Below, piece after piece: positions 33,960 through 43,365 of a DNA stretch of 64,000 bases. Source of the stretch: Nocardia amikacinitolerans NBRC 108937 (GTDB lineage: Bacteria > Actinomycetota > Actinomycetes > Mycobacteriales > Mycobacteriaceae). The position numbers were made by a program, and so were the translations under genes. Each line of letters opens with the position of its first letter. The first letter of the stretch is position 1. The DNA is taken from the NCBI RefSeq assembly GCF_001612615.1, contig NZ_BDAU01000022.1, positions 117,023 to 181,022 on the forward strand. Direction: 5' to 3'. The notes under the pieces were generated by a model. It searched no databases and was not told where the DNA came from. It saw only the letters and a list, made by a program, of their open reading frames with translations.

Positions 33960-35150
33960 TCAGGTGTTCACTCCGATGCGGCGGGCGAAGGCGCGCAACG
34001 GAACTCGGCGGTCGTGGTCGAGGAGTTCGGAGACGATGTGGCGGGGGAGGGACTGGTATTTGATCCAGTCGCCACCGCCGACGCGTTCGGCGTTGAGCAG
34101 GGCGTCCAGTGCGCGCTGGTGCTGGCCGGTGCGGGTCAGGGCGACCGCGGTGTCGGCCAGGTGGCGGGCGCGCGAGGCTTGCGGCAGACCGCTGTTCGGC
34201 GGCATCTCCTCGGCCGCGGCCAGCGCCTCGGAGTAGCGTTCGGACGAAACGTTCACGTCCACCGTCTGCATCACGACTTGCGAAGGGCCGAAATAGGTTT
34301 CGTAGTCTTGGCGGTCGGTGCCGATGCGCAGCGCGACCTCGCTCGCCGCCTCGATCAGCGAGAGCGCCTCCGGTACGTCCTGGGCCCGGCCCGACGCCGT
34401 CGCGCCCTGCAACACGAGCGAACCGTACGCGGACAAGTGCGCGTGCGGCACCTCGCCAGCGGGCTCCAGCTCCGTCGCGGCGCGCAGCGCGACCCGGCGC
34501 GACTCGTCGTAGCGGCCCTGCACCAGCAGCTGCCAGGCCACCGAGCCGCGGATGGTCGCGAGCAGCAGCGGATCGTTGCCGCGCTCGGCGGCGGTGAGCG
34601 CTTGGCGGATGGCGAGGAACGCGGGGTCGGTCTGCCCGAGATGCACCAGCGTGCAGCCGGTGACCCAGCACATGCGGGCCAGCAATTCGTTGGCAGGGGC
34701 GACGGCGCCGTTGCGCGCGGCGTGCACGGTCGCCCGCAGCTGGGTGAGGTTGGCGGGCAGGATCGTGGTGAGCAGTTCGTAGCGGCCCGCCCAGTACGCG
34801 CCCCAGGCGTAGTCGACCGCGCGGCGGCCGTCGTCGAGGCTCACGGCCTCTTCCTCGGGCACCTCGCCGAGCAGGTCGTCAACGGGGGTCAACGCGCGCC
34901 GGATGGCGACGATGCCCGCGTCCGGGTTGCCGGAAGGTACCCCGTGGCGCTTGCCGATCAGATCGGAGATGTCCACGTCCAGCGCGCGGGCCAGTTTCTG
35001 CAGGCTCGCGATGGACGCTGTCTGGCGTCCGCCCTGCTCGAGCTTGCGCACGAGATCCACGCTGACACCGGCTTGGTCGGCAAGCTGGCGCTGCGTGAGC
35101 GCTTTGCCGCGAAAACGCCGGATCCGCACCCCGATCGACGAATCGTCCAT
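33960..35150 (-). CDS. XRE-family regulator with TPR-like C-terminal region
   Basis: A 396-residue protein. The N-terminal Cro/CI helix-turn-helix covers about residues 8-65 (LTQRQLADQAGVSVDLVRKL, then SLQKLARALDVDISDL). The rest is all-helical with repeated AWxLLxxGRYxES-like and LAxTAVALTRTGQHQRALDA-like segments, typical of TPR repeats in actinobacterial regulators. Such proteins often respond to a small peptide or ligand. It is divergent from a small ORF and a primase/polymerase-like gene, probably its targets. Confidence 0.88.
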   Translation of the reverse strand: MDDSSIGVRIRRFRGKALTQRQLADQAGVSVDLVRKLEQGGRQTASIASLQKLARALDVDISDLIGKRHGVPSGNPDAGIVAIRRALTPVDDLLGEVPEEEAVSLDDGRRAVDYAWGAYWAGRYELLTTILPANLTQLRATVHAARNGAVAPANELLARMCWVTGCTLVHLGQTDPAFLAIRQALTAAERGNDPLLLATIRGSVAWQLLVQGRYDESRRVALRAATELEPAGEVPHAHLSAYGSLVLQGATASGRAQDVPEALSLIEAASEVALRIGTDRQDYETYFGPSQVVMQTVDVNVSSERYSEALAAAEEMPPNSGLPQASRARHLADTAVALTRTGQHQRALDALLNAERVGGGDWIKYQSLPRHIVSELLDHDRRVPLRAFARRIGVNT

Positions 35151-35299
35151 GTACCCGAGTCCTTTGTTACATCTGGGTTTCAGGGTACGACGCTAACCCG
35201 TCGAGTTCATCCGAAGTGGGACATTACGTACGACTCGTTTGCCTCTGGTTGGAATACCGTTGCCTTTCTGCAACTTTGAGAACGCAAAGGGCGGCGGCA

Positions 35300-35464
35300 A
35301 TGACAACGATGCCGAAAACCACTGTGCGAGCCCGGCGCGCCGATCGCGCGACCGCATCGCAAGTCTTCCTCGTTCGACCCGAACAGCTGCGCCCGAGCGG
35401 CCGCGACCTGCACGGCCCGCTACGTCGTCGGCCGATCACCTGCCACAGCACCGTAATCGCCTGA
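35300..35464 (+). CDS. Small basic hypothetical protein
   Basis: A 54-residue, strongly basic, Arg-rich peptide beginning MTTMPKTTVRARRAD, with a central hydrophobic patch SQVFLVRPEQLRPSG. It lies between the XRE-TPR regulator's promoter region and the primase/polymerase-like gene, 11 bp before the latter's start and on the same strand. I recognise no family. The support is its position and a purine-rich stretch before ATG 35300; it could be a leader peptide rather than a functional protein. Confidence 0.45.
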   Translation: MTTMPKTTVRARRADRATASQVFLVRPEQLRPSGRDLHGPLRRRPITCHSTVIA

Positions 35465-35475
35465 GGGGAAGCGTC

Positions 35476-35937
35476 ATGTTCGAACGTTGTCACAGCCCGC
35501 ACGAAGCAGCGCACCTGCTTCGACATCGGTACGGATTGCCCGTCCAACTGCTCGCCGGACGCCCCGTGGTGACCACCGGCACCCTGCTCGGCGGCATCGT
35601 CATGCCGCCGGAACTCGGCAGGAAGGTCCTCGCCATGCTGGACCGGACCCAGCTCGCGCCCGTGGTCGCCGACCCCGGCGATCGCAGCTGGACTTTTCTG
35701 GTGACCCCGCCGAGCCCCGCCACCCCGGTCGACGTGCACGTCCGGCGCTGCCTCGCCGGACATCAGGTCACGGTGATCCCCGGCGGCCGCCACCTGCTGC
35801 TGCCGAGCACCGACTCCCGCCTCGGCTGGCACTGGGCGAGCGAGCCCGCGCCCGGCGTGCTGCGCATGCCGCCGCGCGCGAACGTCATCAGCGCCGTCCA
35901 CCAGGTGACGGGCATGCGCACCGCGCCAACCCCATGA
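35476..35937 (+). CDS. Primase/polymerase N-domain-like protein
   Basis: A 153-residue protein beginning MFERCHSPHEAAHLLRHRYG. The central segment GGRHLLLPSTDSRLGWHWAS, followed by MPPRANVISAVHQVTG, resembles short actinobacterial proteins annotated as bifunctional DNA primase/polymerase N-terminal domains. Those are usually paired with XRE regulators and lack a complete catalytic site. No Asp-x-Asp primase motif is visible, so enzymatic activity is doubtful. AGGGGAAG precedes ATG 35476. It is probably controlled by the divergent XRE-TPR regulator. Confidence 0.6.
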   Translation: MFERCHSPHEAAHLLRHRYGLPVQLLAGRPVVTTGTLLGGIVMPPELGRKVLAMLDRTQLAPVVADPGDRSWTFLVTPPSPATPVDVHVRRCLAGHQVTVIPGGRHLLLPSTDSRLGWHWASEPAPGVLRMPPRANVISAVHQVTGMRTAPTP

Positions 35938-36067
35938 CCGCCCGGCGCGACCGGCCCCCACCCGCGAGCCGGTTGGGGGTCGGTCGGGGCGAAATCGGGT
36001 AGATATCGGCCCGTCACCGGGGGTTTCTACTCATGTTCGGTACGTATGAGGGGCCGAGCATGGGGAT

Positions 36068-38446
36068 ATGACTACATCTATCGATCCGGCGCTGATCTCG
36101 CGGTTGTCGGGTGAGTTCACCGCGCTGGGTACGCGGATGGGTGCGCTCGGACGTGATCTGGCGCTGCTGAGCGAGCAGGTCGCGCCGGGAGTTGCCGTGG
36201 CCGGTCCGGCGAGTGCGCCGGGCGGCACGGATCCGATTCCGGTGCCACTGCGTGAACCTGCGTCGGCGGCTGCTCGGCGCACGGCGGCCTCGTCCGAGAC
36301 GGACCTCGGTTCCGGAGCGTCGGCGTCCGCTGAGGGGGGCGATGCGAGCTCTGCTGCCGCTGGGAGTACGGCTGCTGGCGAGGGTGGGCAGACTGCGGGT
36401 TCGGCTTCGGGCGCGGGAGGAGGCACGGGCGCTCCTCCCGCCGGAAGCGCGCCCGTTCCGCCTCCGACAGTCGGTTCTCGGGCGCCTTGGCCGGGTCACG
36501 GGTCGGCGTATATGGCTGCGGCGCAGCAGGGTTCGGGCGTTGTGCCGCCCTCGGGTGTGGCGCCTCCTTCGGGTGAGGTGCCCCAATCGGGTGCTGTGCC
36601 GCCGTCGAGTGTCGCGCCGACTTCCGGCGTCGGGCCCCAGCCGGGTGCTGTGCCGCGAGCCGGTGTGATGCCGCCGTCGAGTGTCGCGCCGACCTCCGGC
36701 GTGCCCCGGCCGGGTGCTGTGCCGCCGCCAGGTGTGCTGCCGCCGTCGGGTTTTGTGCCGCCGCAGGCATGGGGCCGGGCTCCGCGGGGCGCGATGCCGA
36801 TGGGCGGTGGGATGGTGCCGCCCGGTATGCGACCGCCCGCGCCGCCGGTGCGGCGCGAACCGCATGTTCCGTGGTGGCAGCGGGACGGCGTGATCAGCCG
36901 GGTGCTGGCCGTGGCCGGTGTGGCGGTGACGTTGATCGGCGTGGTCATGCTTTTGGTTCTCGCGGCGCAGGCCGGATTCTTCGGCCCGGTACCGAGAGTT
37001 GTTGCGGGAGCAGTGTTCTCGGCCGCGCTTGTCGGTGCGGGGATGCGGGTCTTCGGTAAGGCCGGCGGGCGGGTCGGCGGAATCGCGTTGGCGGCCACCG
37101 GTATCGCGGGCGCATACCTGGATGTGATCGCCGTGACCGCGGTCTATCACTGGCTGAACCCGGTGGTCGGTTTGGCGGCGGCGTTCGCGGTCGCGGCGGG
37201 CGGCGTCGGGCTGGCGATGCAGTGGAAATCGCAGCCGCTGGCGGTGCTTGTGGTGCTGGGTGCGGCGCTGCTCGCGCCGTTCGTGACCGTCGAGCTGATG
37301 CTGCTCGGGTTCCTGATCGCGCTGCAATTGGCCTGCGCGCCCGTGCAATTCGGCAGGGACTGGCCGTTCCTGCACGTCGTCCGGACCGCGCCCGCGGTGA
37401 TCGCCACCCTGGTCGGCATCGCTGTGGCGCTCCTGGATACCGATTACACCCGCGAGCTGTGGCTCTTGGTCGCCGCGATCGCGACGGCGCTGATCGGCAC
37501 GGTCGGAACCGTGCTCGTGGTGCGCCGACGTGCCGATGACGTCACCGCGACCGTCGCCTTCGCCATCTCGACCACCCCGTTGCTCGCGGCGCCCGCGCTG
37601 TTCGACCGTCGCGGCGCCGTCCTGATCGCGGGGCTTTTCGCGCTGGTGCTGCTCGCGACCGCCGCGTCGGCGCTGCTGCCGAAAACCCGTGAGCTGGCGA
37701 AGCTTCCGGGCCACACCGCCGTCGCCGCGGCTGTCGCGGGCTCCTTCGCGTTGCTCGAAGCATGCGTCGGCGTGACGAGCACGCAAACCCTCCCCATCGC
37801 GACGCTCCTGGTGGCACTTGGCTTCCTCGGCGTGGCTGGCCAGCTGCGTTCCGGCGTCGCCGCGGGGCTCGGCATCGCCTTCGCGCTCATCGGCGGTCTC
37901 GCCTTCTTCGCGAACGCGACGCCGGAAAGGCTTGCGTCGCAACACCTCGCCGAGGAGCACCTGTCGATCTCCACCACACTCGCGGCGATCATCGGCCTCG
38001 CCGTCGTCGCGGTGGCGGTATGGACCATCCGCCGACTGGCGGGCACGCCGAAGGGCGGCGCCGAGGACTCGATCCTCTGGATCGCGGCGAGCGGCGCGGC
38101 CCTCTACCTGGTGACCGCCGCGATCGTCGCGATCGGCGCCGCGACCGGCGCGCAGGACGGTTTCGTCATCGGCCACAGCATCGCCACCATCGGGTGGATG
38201 GCGGCCGCCACCGTCGCCCTGCTCTACGGCCTGCGCAACCTCGCCCGCTCCGCCGCCATCGCCAAGGTCGCCCTCGGCTCCGGCCTGCTGGTCACCACCG
38301 CCGCCCTGGCCAAACTCTTCCTCTTCGACCTGGCCACCCTCGACGGCCTGATCCGAGTCGCCGCCTTCCTGGTAGTCGGAATCCTCCTGCTACTCACCGG
38401 AACCCGCTACGCCCGATCCTTCGCCGAAGCGAAAGACGCCGACTGA
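36068..38446 (+). CDS. DUF2339 polytopic membrane protein with Pro-rich N-terminal region
   Basis: A 792-residue protein. Residues 1-40 are a helical segment; about 45-270 are a soluble Ala/Pro/Gly/Ser-rich region with repeated units such as PPSSVAPTSGV and PGAVPPPG. From about residue 275 it is a dense series of roughly 16 transmembrane helices, the DUF2339 pattern (PWWQRDGVISRVLAVAGVAV at the entry, ALGSGLLVTTAALAKLFLFD near the end). The family's function is unknown. The Pro-rich region contains a 32-bp direct repeat (36599-36630 and 36671-36702, one mismatch, period 72 bp), showing recent expansion. The hairpin repeat at 38477 follows the stop. Confidence 0.88.
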   Translation: MTTSIDPALISRLSGEFTALGTRMGALGRDLALLSEQVAPGVAVAGPASAPGGTDPIPVPLREPASAAARRTAASSETDLGSGASASAEGGDASSAAAGSTAAGEGGQTAGSASGAGGGTGAPPAGSAPVPPPTVGSRAPWPGHGSAYMAAAQQGSGVVPPSGVAPPSGEVPQSGAVPPSSVAPTSGVGPQPGAVPRAGVMPPSSVAPTSGVPRPGAVPPPGVLPPSGFVPPQAWGRAPRGAMPMGGGMVPPGMRPPAPPVRREPHVPWWQRDGVISRVLAVAGVAVTLIGVVMLLVLAAQAGFFGPVPRVVAGAVFSAALVGAGMRVFGKAGGRVGGIALAATGIAGAYLDVIAVTAVYHWLNPVVGLAAAFAVAAGGVGLAMQWKSQPLAVLVVLGAALLAPFVTVELMLLGFLIALQLACAPVQFGRDWPFLHVVRTAPAVIATLVGIAVALLDTDYTRELWLLVAAIATALIGTVGTVLVVRRRADDVTATVAFAISTTPLLAAPALFDRRGAVLIAGLFALVLLATAASALLPKTRELAKLPGHTAVAAAVAGSFALLEACVGVTSTQTLPIATLLVALGFLGVAGQLRSGVAAGLGIAFALIGGLAFFANATPERLASQHLAEEHLSISTTLAAIIGLAVVAVAVWTIRRLAGTPKGGAEDSILWIAASGAALYLVTAAIVAIGAATGAQDGFVIGHSIATIGWMAAATVALLYGLRNLARSAAIAKVALGSGLLVTTAALAKLFLFDLATLDGLIRVAAFLVVGILLLLTGTRYARSFAEAKDAD

Positions 38447-38476
38447 CCACGTGCGGCCAGGCGCATTGTCACAAAA

Positions 38477-38541
38477 CTCGCAGACCCGCCACACGGCGCA
38501 GCCCGCGCACCTCCTGCGAAGCGTGTGCACGGTCTGCGAGG
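38477..38541. repeat. Hairpin repeat at convergent gene ends, copy C
   Basis: CTCGCAGACC (38477-38486) pairs with GGTCTGCGAG (38531-38540), and CACAC (38490-38494) with GTGTG (38523-38527). Its right part is 22 of 28 identical to that of the 17219-17273 copy. It lies between the convergent DUF2339 and beta-lactamase-like stops, the same context as the other copies. Confidence 0.7.
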
Positions 38542-38587
38542 CCGGTTCGATCCGAGACTGCCGTTGGCTGGCTGGTGGCTGCGTGTC

Positions 38588-39706
38588 TCAACCACACAGG
38601 GTCAGATGAGTGAGGGCTTGGAGTGCGTCGTCGATGGGATGGGGCTGCGGCTTGCCCGCCGGGTCGAGTCGGTTCCAGCGCTGTAGGTTCACCGCGATGG
38701 ACGCTTGCCGTTTGCCGTCGGCGCTGGTCATGGACATCGCGCCGCCGCCCCAGACCGAACCTTCATGCCCCCAGTAGATGCCGTGGCCTGGCACGGTCAT
38801 CTTCTGCAGGCCCAAACCGTAGTCGCCTGTCCTTCCATCGAAGGCGATGACCGGAGCGGTGCGTTGCATCTGCGCCAGCGATGCTCGGCTGATGATTTCG
38901 TCGCCGAGCAGCAGACTGTAGAAGCGGTTCAGGTCCGCGACGGTCGAAATCAGCGAAGCCGCGGGCCCCGTCCACGACATGTCATAGACGCTGTAGTCGC
39001 GCGGTGGGTCGATCATGCCGAACCATGCCTCGTAGTGCAGTGAGTGCGGTCCGTCGATATGCGGTCCGGCCGGGAGCTCGGTGTCCCGCAGTCCGGCGCG
39101 CTCGATGATGTTGCGGGTGATGTATTTCTCCGCCGAGGAACCGGTCACCGACTCCAGAAGTTGGCACAGGAGTAGGTAATTGGTGTTCGAGTAGATCCCG
39201 GGTGTGCCACCCGGGGTGCCGGTGGCAGGCGCCGAGACCCCCATCTCGATCAGCTCGGTCGCGTGAAACCTGGTGAGCCGGTGGTCATCCAGACTCTCCG
39301 GTGTGGTTTCAGCCAGGGCGGGGAAGGCCGCGAGTGAAGGGTAGGCATACGGGAAGTACTCGGCGAGACCGCTGGTGTGGTTGATCAACATCCGGACCGT
39401 GATCGCCGCACCGCGTTCGCCGGGAACCAGCCGCGGCAGGTAGTGGCCGATCGGGGTGTCGAGCGCTATTTCGCCGTTGTCGACCAGCTGCGGCACAGCG
39501 GCGGCGGTGAACGTCTTGGTGATGCTGCCGACGCGGTGTCGCATATCGGCGGTGACGGGCCGGCCGGTATCGACATCGGCTACTCCGGCGGCGCCGCGCC
39601 AGATTTGGTTGCCGTCGCGCACCTCGGCGAAAACTCCGGGTATGCCCGCGCGATGGACGTTCTGCAGTGCGGTCTGTAGCTTCTCGGGATCGAATGTGGT
39701 GGTCAC
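38588..39706 (-). CDS. Serine hydrolase, class C beta-lactamase/D-alanyl-carboxypeptidase-like
   Basis: A 372-residue beta-lactamase-fold hydrolase. The S-x-x-K motif is in HRVGSITKTFTAAAVPQL, the Y-x-N motif in GIYSNTNYLLLCQLLE, and the third motif appears as GHEGSVWGG (H-x-G). These match esterase EstB/D-aminopeptidase/class C-like enzymes. No signal peptide is seen with the GTG 39706 start, so it is probably cytoplasmic and more likely an esterase or peptidase than a secreted beta-lactamase. It lies downstream of, and convergent with, DUF2339. Confidence 0.9.
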   Translation of the reverse strand: MTTTFDPEKLQTALQNVHRAGIPGVFAEVRDGNQIWRGAAGVADVDTGRPVTADMRHRVGSITKTFTAAAVPQLVDNGEIALDTPIGHYLPRLVPGERGAAITVRMLINHTSGLAEYFPYAYPSLAAFPALAETTPESLDDHRLTRFHATELIEMGVSAPATGTPGGTPGIYSNTNYLLLCQLLESVTGSSAEKYITRNIIERAGLRDTELPAGPHIDGPHSLHYEAWFGMIDPPRDYSVYDMSWTGPAASLISTVADLNRFYSLLLGDEIISRASLAQMQRTAPVIAFDGRTGDYGLGLQKMTVPGHGIYWGHEGSVWGGGAMSMTSADGKRQASIAVNLQRWNRLDPAGKPQPHPIDDALQALTHLTLCG

Positions 39707-39855
39707 GGCACAACTATCGATCGCGCGGTCCCGTCCGGTCTTGGAAAAATCTTCCCCAGGCGCGGTTTCGGTGGCGGGCGATGGATCGGCGCGGACAACG
39801 CCATCGCTCATCGCGGGTCTGGCCGCGGACGATATCGACCGGAACCCGGAGCGGT

Positions 39856-42800
39856 TCAGTCCTCGTCGTGGCGGCGGAGGAGTTCGTTCACGCTGACGGA
39901 GCGGCCGTCGCCGCTGTGGTGGCGGCCTTCGTCCGAGTCCGCGATGCGGCGGCGGGAGGAGCGGAGTTCGGCCATCCAGTTTTCGATGCTGGTGCGGTTG
40001 TCGTCCGGGGTTTCCGGCGCGCCGTTGTCGGGTGCCGCGTGGTGGGCGGACTGGTCGTAACCCGTTGTGCCGGACGAGGTGTGGTTCGACTGTGTCGAGG
40101 AGTGGTGGCCGCCGCCGATCGTCGGGTCGTAGGCGCTCGCACCATGCTGGCCCGCGTCCGCGCCGGACGAGTGGCTGCGCGCCGGGGCGCCCTCCGACGC
40201 GATCGGTCGCGTCGCGTCGTCGATCGACCCGGACCGGTCCGCCGCGAACGGCACGGCGCGCGGTCGTGGAGGTTCCGTCGGCGTCGACCTGCCGGGGTTC
40301 GGATCCGGCAGCCCCGAAAGGGAACTGGCGCGCGGACGGGTCGGATCGTGCGGGCCGGGAGCCCCGGAACTCGGAGCGGCCGACCCCGACTGAGCCCCCG
40401 GAGTCTCGGTGCCCGGCGTGGCAGGCGAACCCGACTGTGCCCCGGGGGCTGCGGAACCAGGTGTGGCGGAGTCTGTCGAGTACGCACCGAAAGTCCGAGG
40501 CCGCGGCGGTACCGACTGCGCTCCAGGAGACGTCGCGCCCGGCATGGCGGTCGAACCCGACTGCGACCCAGGAGTCCCGGAGCGCGGAGCGGCGGCCGAA
40601 CCCGACGGGGCTCCAGAAGTCCCCGCGCCCGTCGAACCCGACTGTGCCCCAGCCGTCGTCGAACCCGGTGTGGCGGACTCGGCCGAGTATGCACCGAAAG
40701 TCCGAGGCCGCGGCGGTACCGACTGCGCTCCAGGAGTCGATGCACCCGGCATGGCGGTCGAACTCGATGGTGCGCCGGGCGTCGCGGAACGCGGAGCGGC
40801 GGCCGAACGCGACTGCGCCCCAGGTGTTTCGGCGCCGGGCGTGGCAGGCGACTCCGACTGTGCCCCAGCCGTTGTCGAACCCGGCGTGGCGGACTCGGCT
40901 GAGTGCGCACCGGAAGCCCCACGACGCGGTGTCGCGGACTGCACTCCAGGAGTCGAGGCACCGGGCGCGAACCCGTGCGCTCCGGCTGACGTGGAACGCG
41001 GCGCCCGAGGCGCGACCGAACCCTTCGCGACCGGAACCGAATCAATGCTCTGCGTAGGCGCCTCCGCCTCGATCTCCTCGATCGTCCGCACCCGCCGCGG
41101 CGTACGCGGCTGCTTGCCCTCCGCCACCGCGGGCATCTGCATCGTCACGGGGTCGGTGATCGGGGTGGTCTTCACCAGATCGACGACCTCGCCGCCGCCG
41201 GGCCGCTCGTCGTCCAGAATCGGCTCCCCGAGGCCGATCTTCTCCTGGATGCGCTTCATCCAGGCCGGGGCCCACCAGCAGTCGTCGCCGAGCAGCTTCA
41301 TGGTGGCGGGCACCAGCAGCATGCGCAGGATGGTCGCGTCGATGAACAGCGCCGCGATCAGGCCGTAGGCGATGTACTGCATCATCACCAGGTCGGAGAA
41401 CGCGAACGCGCCGACGACGACGAGCAGGATCAGCGCCGCGGCGGTGATGATGCGTCCGGTGTGCGCGGTGCCCGCGCGGACCGCCTCGGTGGTGGACGCG
41501 CCCTGGGTGCGCGCCTCGACCATCCGTGAGATCAGGAAGACCTCGTAGTCGGTGGACAGACCGTAGATCACCGCGATGATCAGCACCAGCACCGGCGACA
41601 TGATCGGCTGTGGCGTGAAGTTCAGCAGGCTCGCGCCGTGCCCGTCGACGAAGATCCAGGTCAGAATGCCCAGCGTTGAGCCGAGGCCGAGCGCGCTCAT
41701 GAGCGCGGCCTTGATCGGCAGCACCAGCGAGCCGAAGGTCAGGAACATCAGCAGCGTGGTCACGAAGATGACCAGCGCGATCATCAACGGCATGCGGTCG
41801 AGCAGCGCGTCGATGCTGTCCTTCTGGATCGAGGGCTGCCCGCCGACGTAGAGCTGCACGTTGTCGGGCACGTCCATCGAGCGCAGGTACTCGATGGTCG
41901 GATCGTAGTTCTCCGAATCCTCCAGCGTCGCGCTCGTCCGATAGACGTTGGGATCGCTGGTCGACCGGCTCGGCACCTCGAATTTGCCGGTGAGGCCGGG
42001 CGCTTCGCCCGCCTCCTTCCACACCTTGCCGACCGCGGCGCTGTCGTCGGAGACCATCACCAGCTGCACCGGATCGGTCTTCTTCAGCGGGAAGACCTCG
42101 TAGAAGTTCTCCAGCGCGACGCGGGTCTTGTTGTCCGGCGGCAGGTATCGCTCGTTGATGCCGCCGAAGGCCAGGTTCTTCACCGGAATGATGAGCAGCA
42201 GCAGGCCGATGCAGATCGGCACGGCGATCTTGAGCGGGTGCTTCATCACCCACTGCGTGGTCTTGCCCCAGAAGCCGTTCTCGACTTCCTCGGCGGTCTT
42301 GGTCTTGCGGAAGCGCTTGAGGCCGAGCATGTCCACGCGCGGACCGAGCACGCCGAGCATCGCGGGCAGGATGGTAATCGCGGTGAGCGCGGCCAGCGAG
42401 ACCGTCGCGATGGTGCCGTAGGCCACCGACTTCAGGAAGCCCTGCGGGAAGAGCAGCATGCCGCCGAGGCTGGCGATGATCATGGTCGCGGAGAACACGA
42501 CCGTGCGGCCCGCGGTCATCACCGAGCGCCGGACGGCCGCGCGGGTGTCGTAGCCCTCGGCGAGTTCCTCGCGGAAGCGGCTGACGATGAACAGGCCGTA
42601 GTCGATGGCGAGACCGAGGCCGATCATCGAGACGACGCCGCCGACGAACGAGTTCACCTCGGTGAACTTCGTCAGGAACATGATGATGCCGTTGGCGCCG
42701 ATGACCGTCAGACCGCCGACGACCAGCGGAAGACCCGCCGCGACGAGACCGCCGAAGATGAAGAACAGCAGCACAGCGACCGCCGGGATGGCGAGGATCT

Positions 42801-43365
42801 CCATCCGTTTCTGGTCGGCGGCCATGGTGTCGTTGAGGGTGCCCGCCACCGCTTGCAGACCGGTGACCTGGACGTCGACGCCTTCGATGTAGAAGACGTC
42901 CTTCACTTTCCGGAAGTTGCGCACCATGTCGGTGTCGTTGTCACCGACGATCGCGATGGAGGCGAAGGTGTACTTCTTGTCCTTCGAACCGAAGGTGAGC
43001 GGGACGCCGGGACCGGTATCGGTCTGCCAGTAGGCGCCGTTGACCTTGGCGATCTCCTCGGGATGCTCCTTCGGCAGCCGGTTGAGGCTGTCGACGATCT
43101 TTTCCCGGAACTGCGGGTCGTCGATCGTCTTGCCCTCGGGTGCGGTGTAGAGCACGATCACGTCGCTGGTGTGATCGCGCCCGAATGCCGAGTCGGAGAT
43201 CCGGGCGGCCGCCGCGGATTCCGAAGTCGGGTCGTCCCATCCGCTGGAGCTGAGATGGTCCTCCAGGCCGAAGCCGTAGCCTCCCAATGCCAGGAGGGCC
43301 GCGCAGACGATGCCGATGACGGCCCAGCGCAGCCGGTAGACCAGATCGCCCCAGCGTGTGAACAC
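39856..43365 (-). CDS. mmpL3: MmpL3, trehalose monomycolate exporter, with very long C-terminal tail
   Basis: An RND-superfamily transporter of 1169 residues that exports trehalose monomycolate for the mycolate outer membrane. Twelve transmembrane helices and two porter domains lie within residues 1-710. The proton-relay Asp-Tyr pairs are in GLAIDYGLFIVSRF (D255/Y256) and YGLSTDYEVFLISRM (D606/Y607). After WWAPAWMKRIQEKIGLG the cytoplasmic tail spans about 460 residues, far longer than in the 944-residue Mtb protein. From about residue 770 it is low-complexity Ala/Pro/Ser/Thr/Gly with internal duplications. GTG 43365 shares a base with the upstream TAG stop and follows GGAG. It belongs to the trmB-NYN-mmpL3 operon, as in Mtb Rv0208c-Rv0206c. 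Confidence 0.95.
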   Translation of the reverse strand: MFTRWGDLVYRLRWAVIGIVCAALLALGGYGFGLEDHLSSSGWDDPTSESAAAARISDSAFGRDHTSDVIVLYTAPEGKTIDDPQFREKIVDSLNRLPKEHPEEIAKVNGAYWQTDTGPGVPLTFGSKDKKYTFASIAIVGDNDTDMVRNFRKVKDVFYIEGVDVQVTGLQAVAGTLNDTMAADQKRMEILAIPAVAVLLFFIFGGLVAAGLPLVVGGLTVIGANGIIMFLTKFTEVNSFVGGVVSMIGLGLAIDYGLFIVSRFREELAEGYDTRAAVRRSVMTAGRTVVFSATMIIASLGGMLLFPQGFLKSVAYGTIATVSLAALTAITILPAMLGVLGPRVDMLGLKRFRKTKTAEEVENGFWGKTTQWVMKHPLKIAVPICIGLLLLIIPVKNLAFGGINERYLPPDNKTRVALENFYEVFPLKKTDPVQLVMVSDDSAAVGKVWKEAGEAPGLTGKFEVPSRSTSDPNVYRTSATLEDSENYDPTIEYLRSMDVPDNVQLYVGGQPSIQKDSIDALLDRMPLMIALVIFVTTLLMFLTFGSLVLPIKAALMSALGLGSTLGILTWIFVDGHGASLLNFTPQPIMSPVLVLIIAVIYGLSTDYEVFLISRMVEARTQGASTTEAVRAGTAHTGRIITAAALILLVVVGAFAFSDLVMMQYIAYGLIAALFIDATILRMLLVPATMKLLGDDCWWAPAWMKRIQEKIGLGEPILDDERPGGGEVVDLVKTTPITDPVTMQMPAVAEGKQPRTPRRVRTIEEIEAEAPTQSIDSVPVAKGSVAPRAPRSTSAGAHGFAPGASTPGVQSATPRRGASGAHSAESATPGSTTAGAQSESPATPGAETPGAQSRSAAAPRSATPGAPSSSTAMPGASTPGAQSVPPRPRTFGAYSAESATPGSTTAGAQSGSTGAGTSGAPSGSAAAPRSGTPGSQSGSTAMPGATSPGAQSVPPRPRTFGAYSTDSATPGSAAPGAQSGSPATPGTETPGAQSGSAAPSSGAPGPHDPTRPRASSLSGLPDPNPGRSTPTEPPRPRAVPFAADRSGSIDDATRPIASEGAPARSHSSGADAGQHGASAYDPTIGGGHHSSTQSNHTSSGTTGYDQSAHHAAPDNGAPETPDDNRTSIENWMAELRSSRRRIADSDEGRHHSGDGRSVSVNELLRRHDED

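Noticed and set aside
38588..39706. Antibiotic-resistance beta-lactamase
   Set aside because: It has S-x-x-K and Y-x-N motifs but no signal peptide, and its other features fit esterase/carboxypeptidase-type relatives. A resistance role is not supported.
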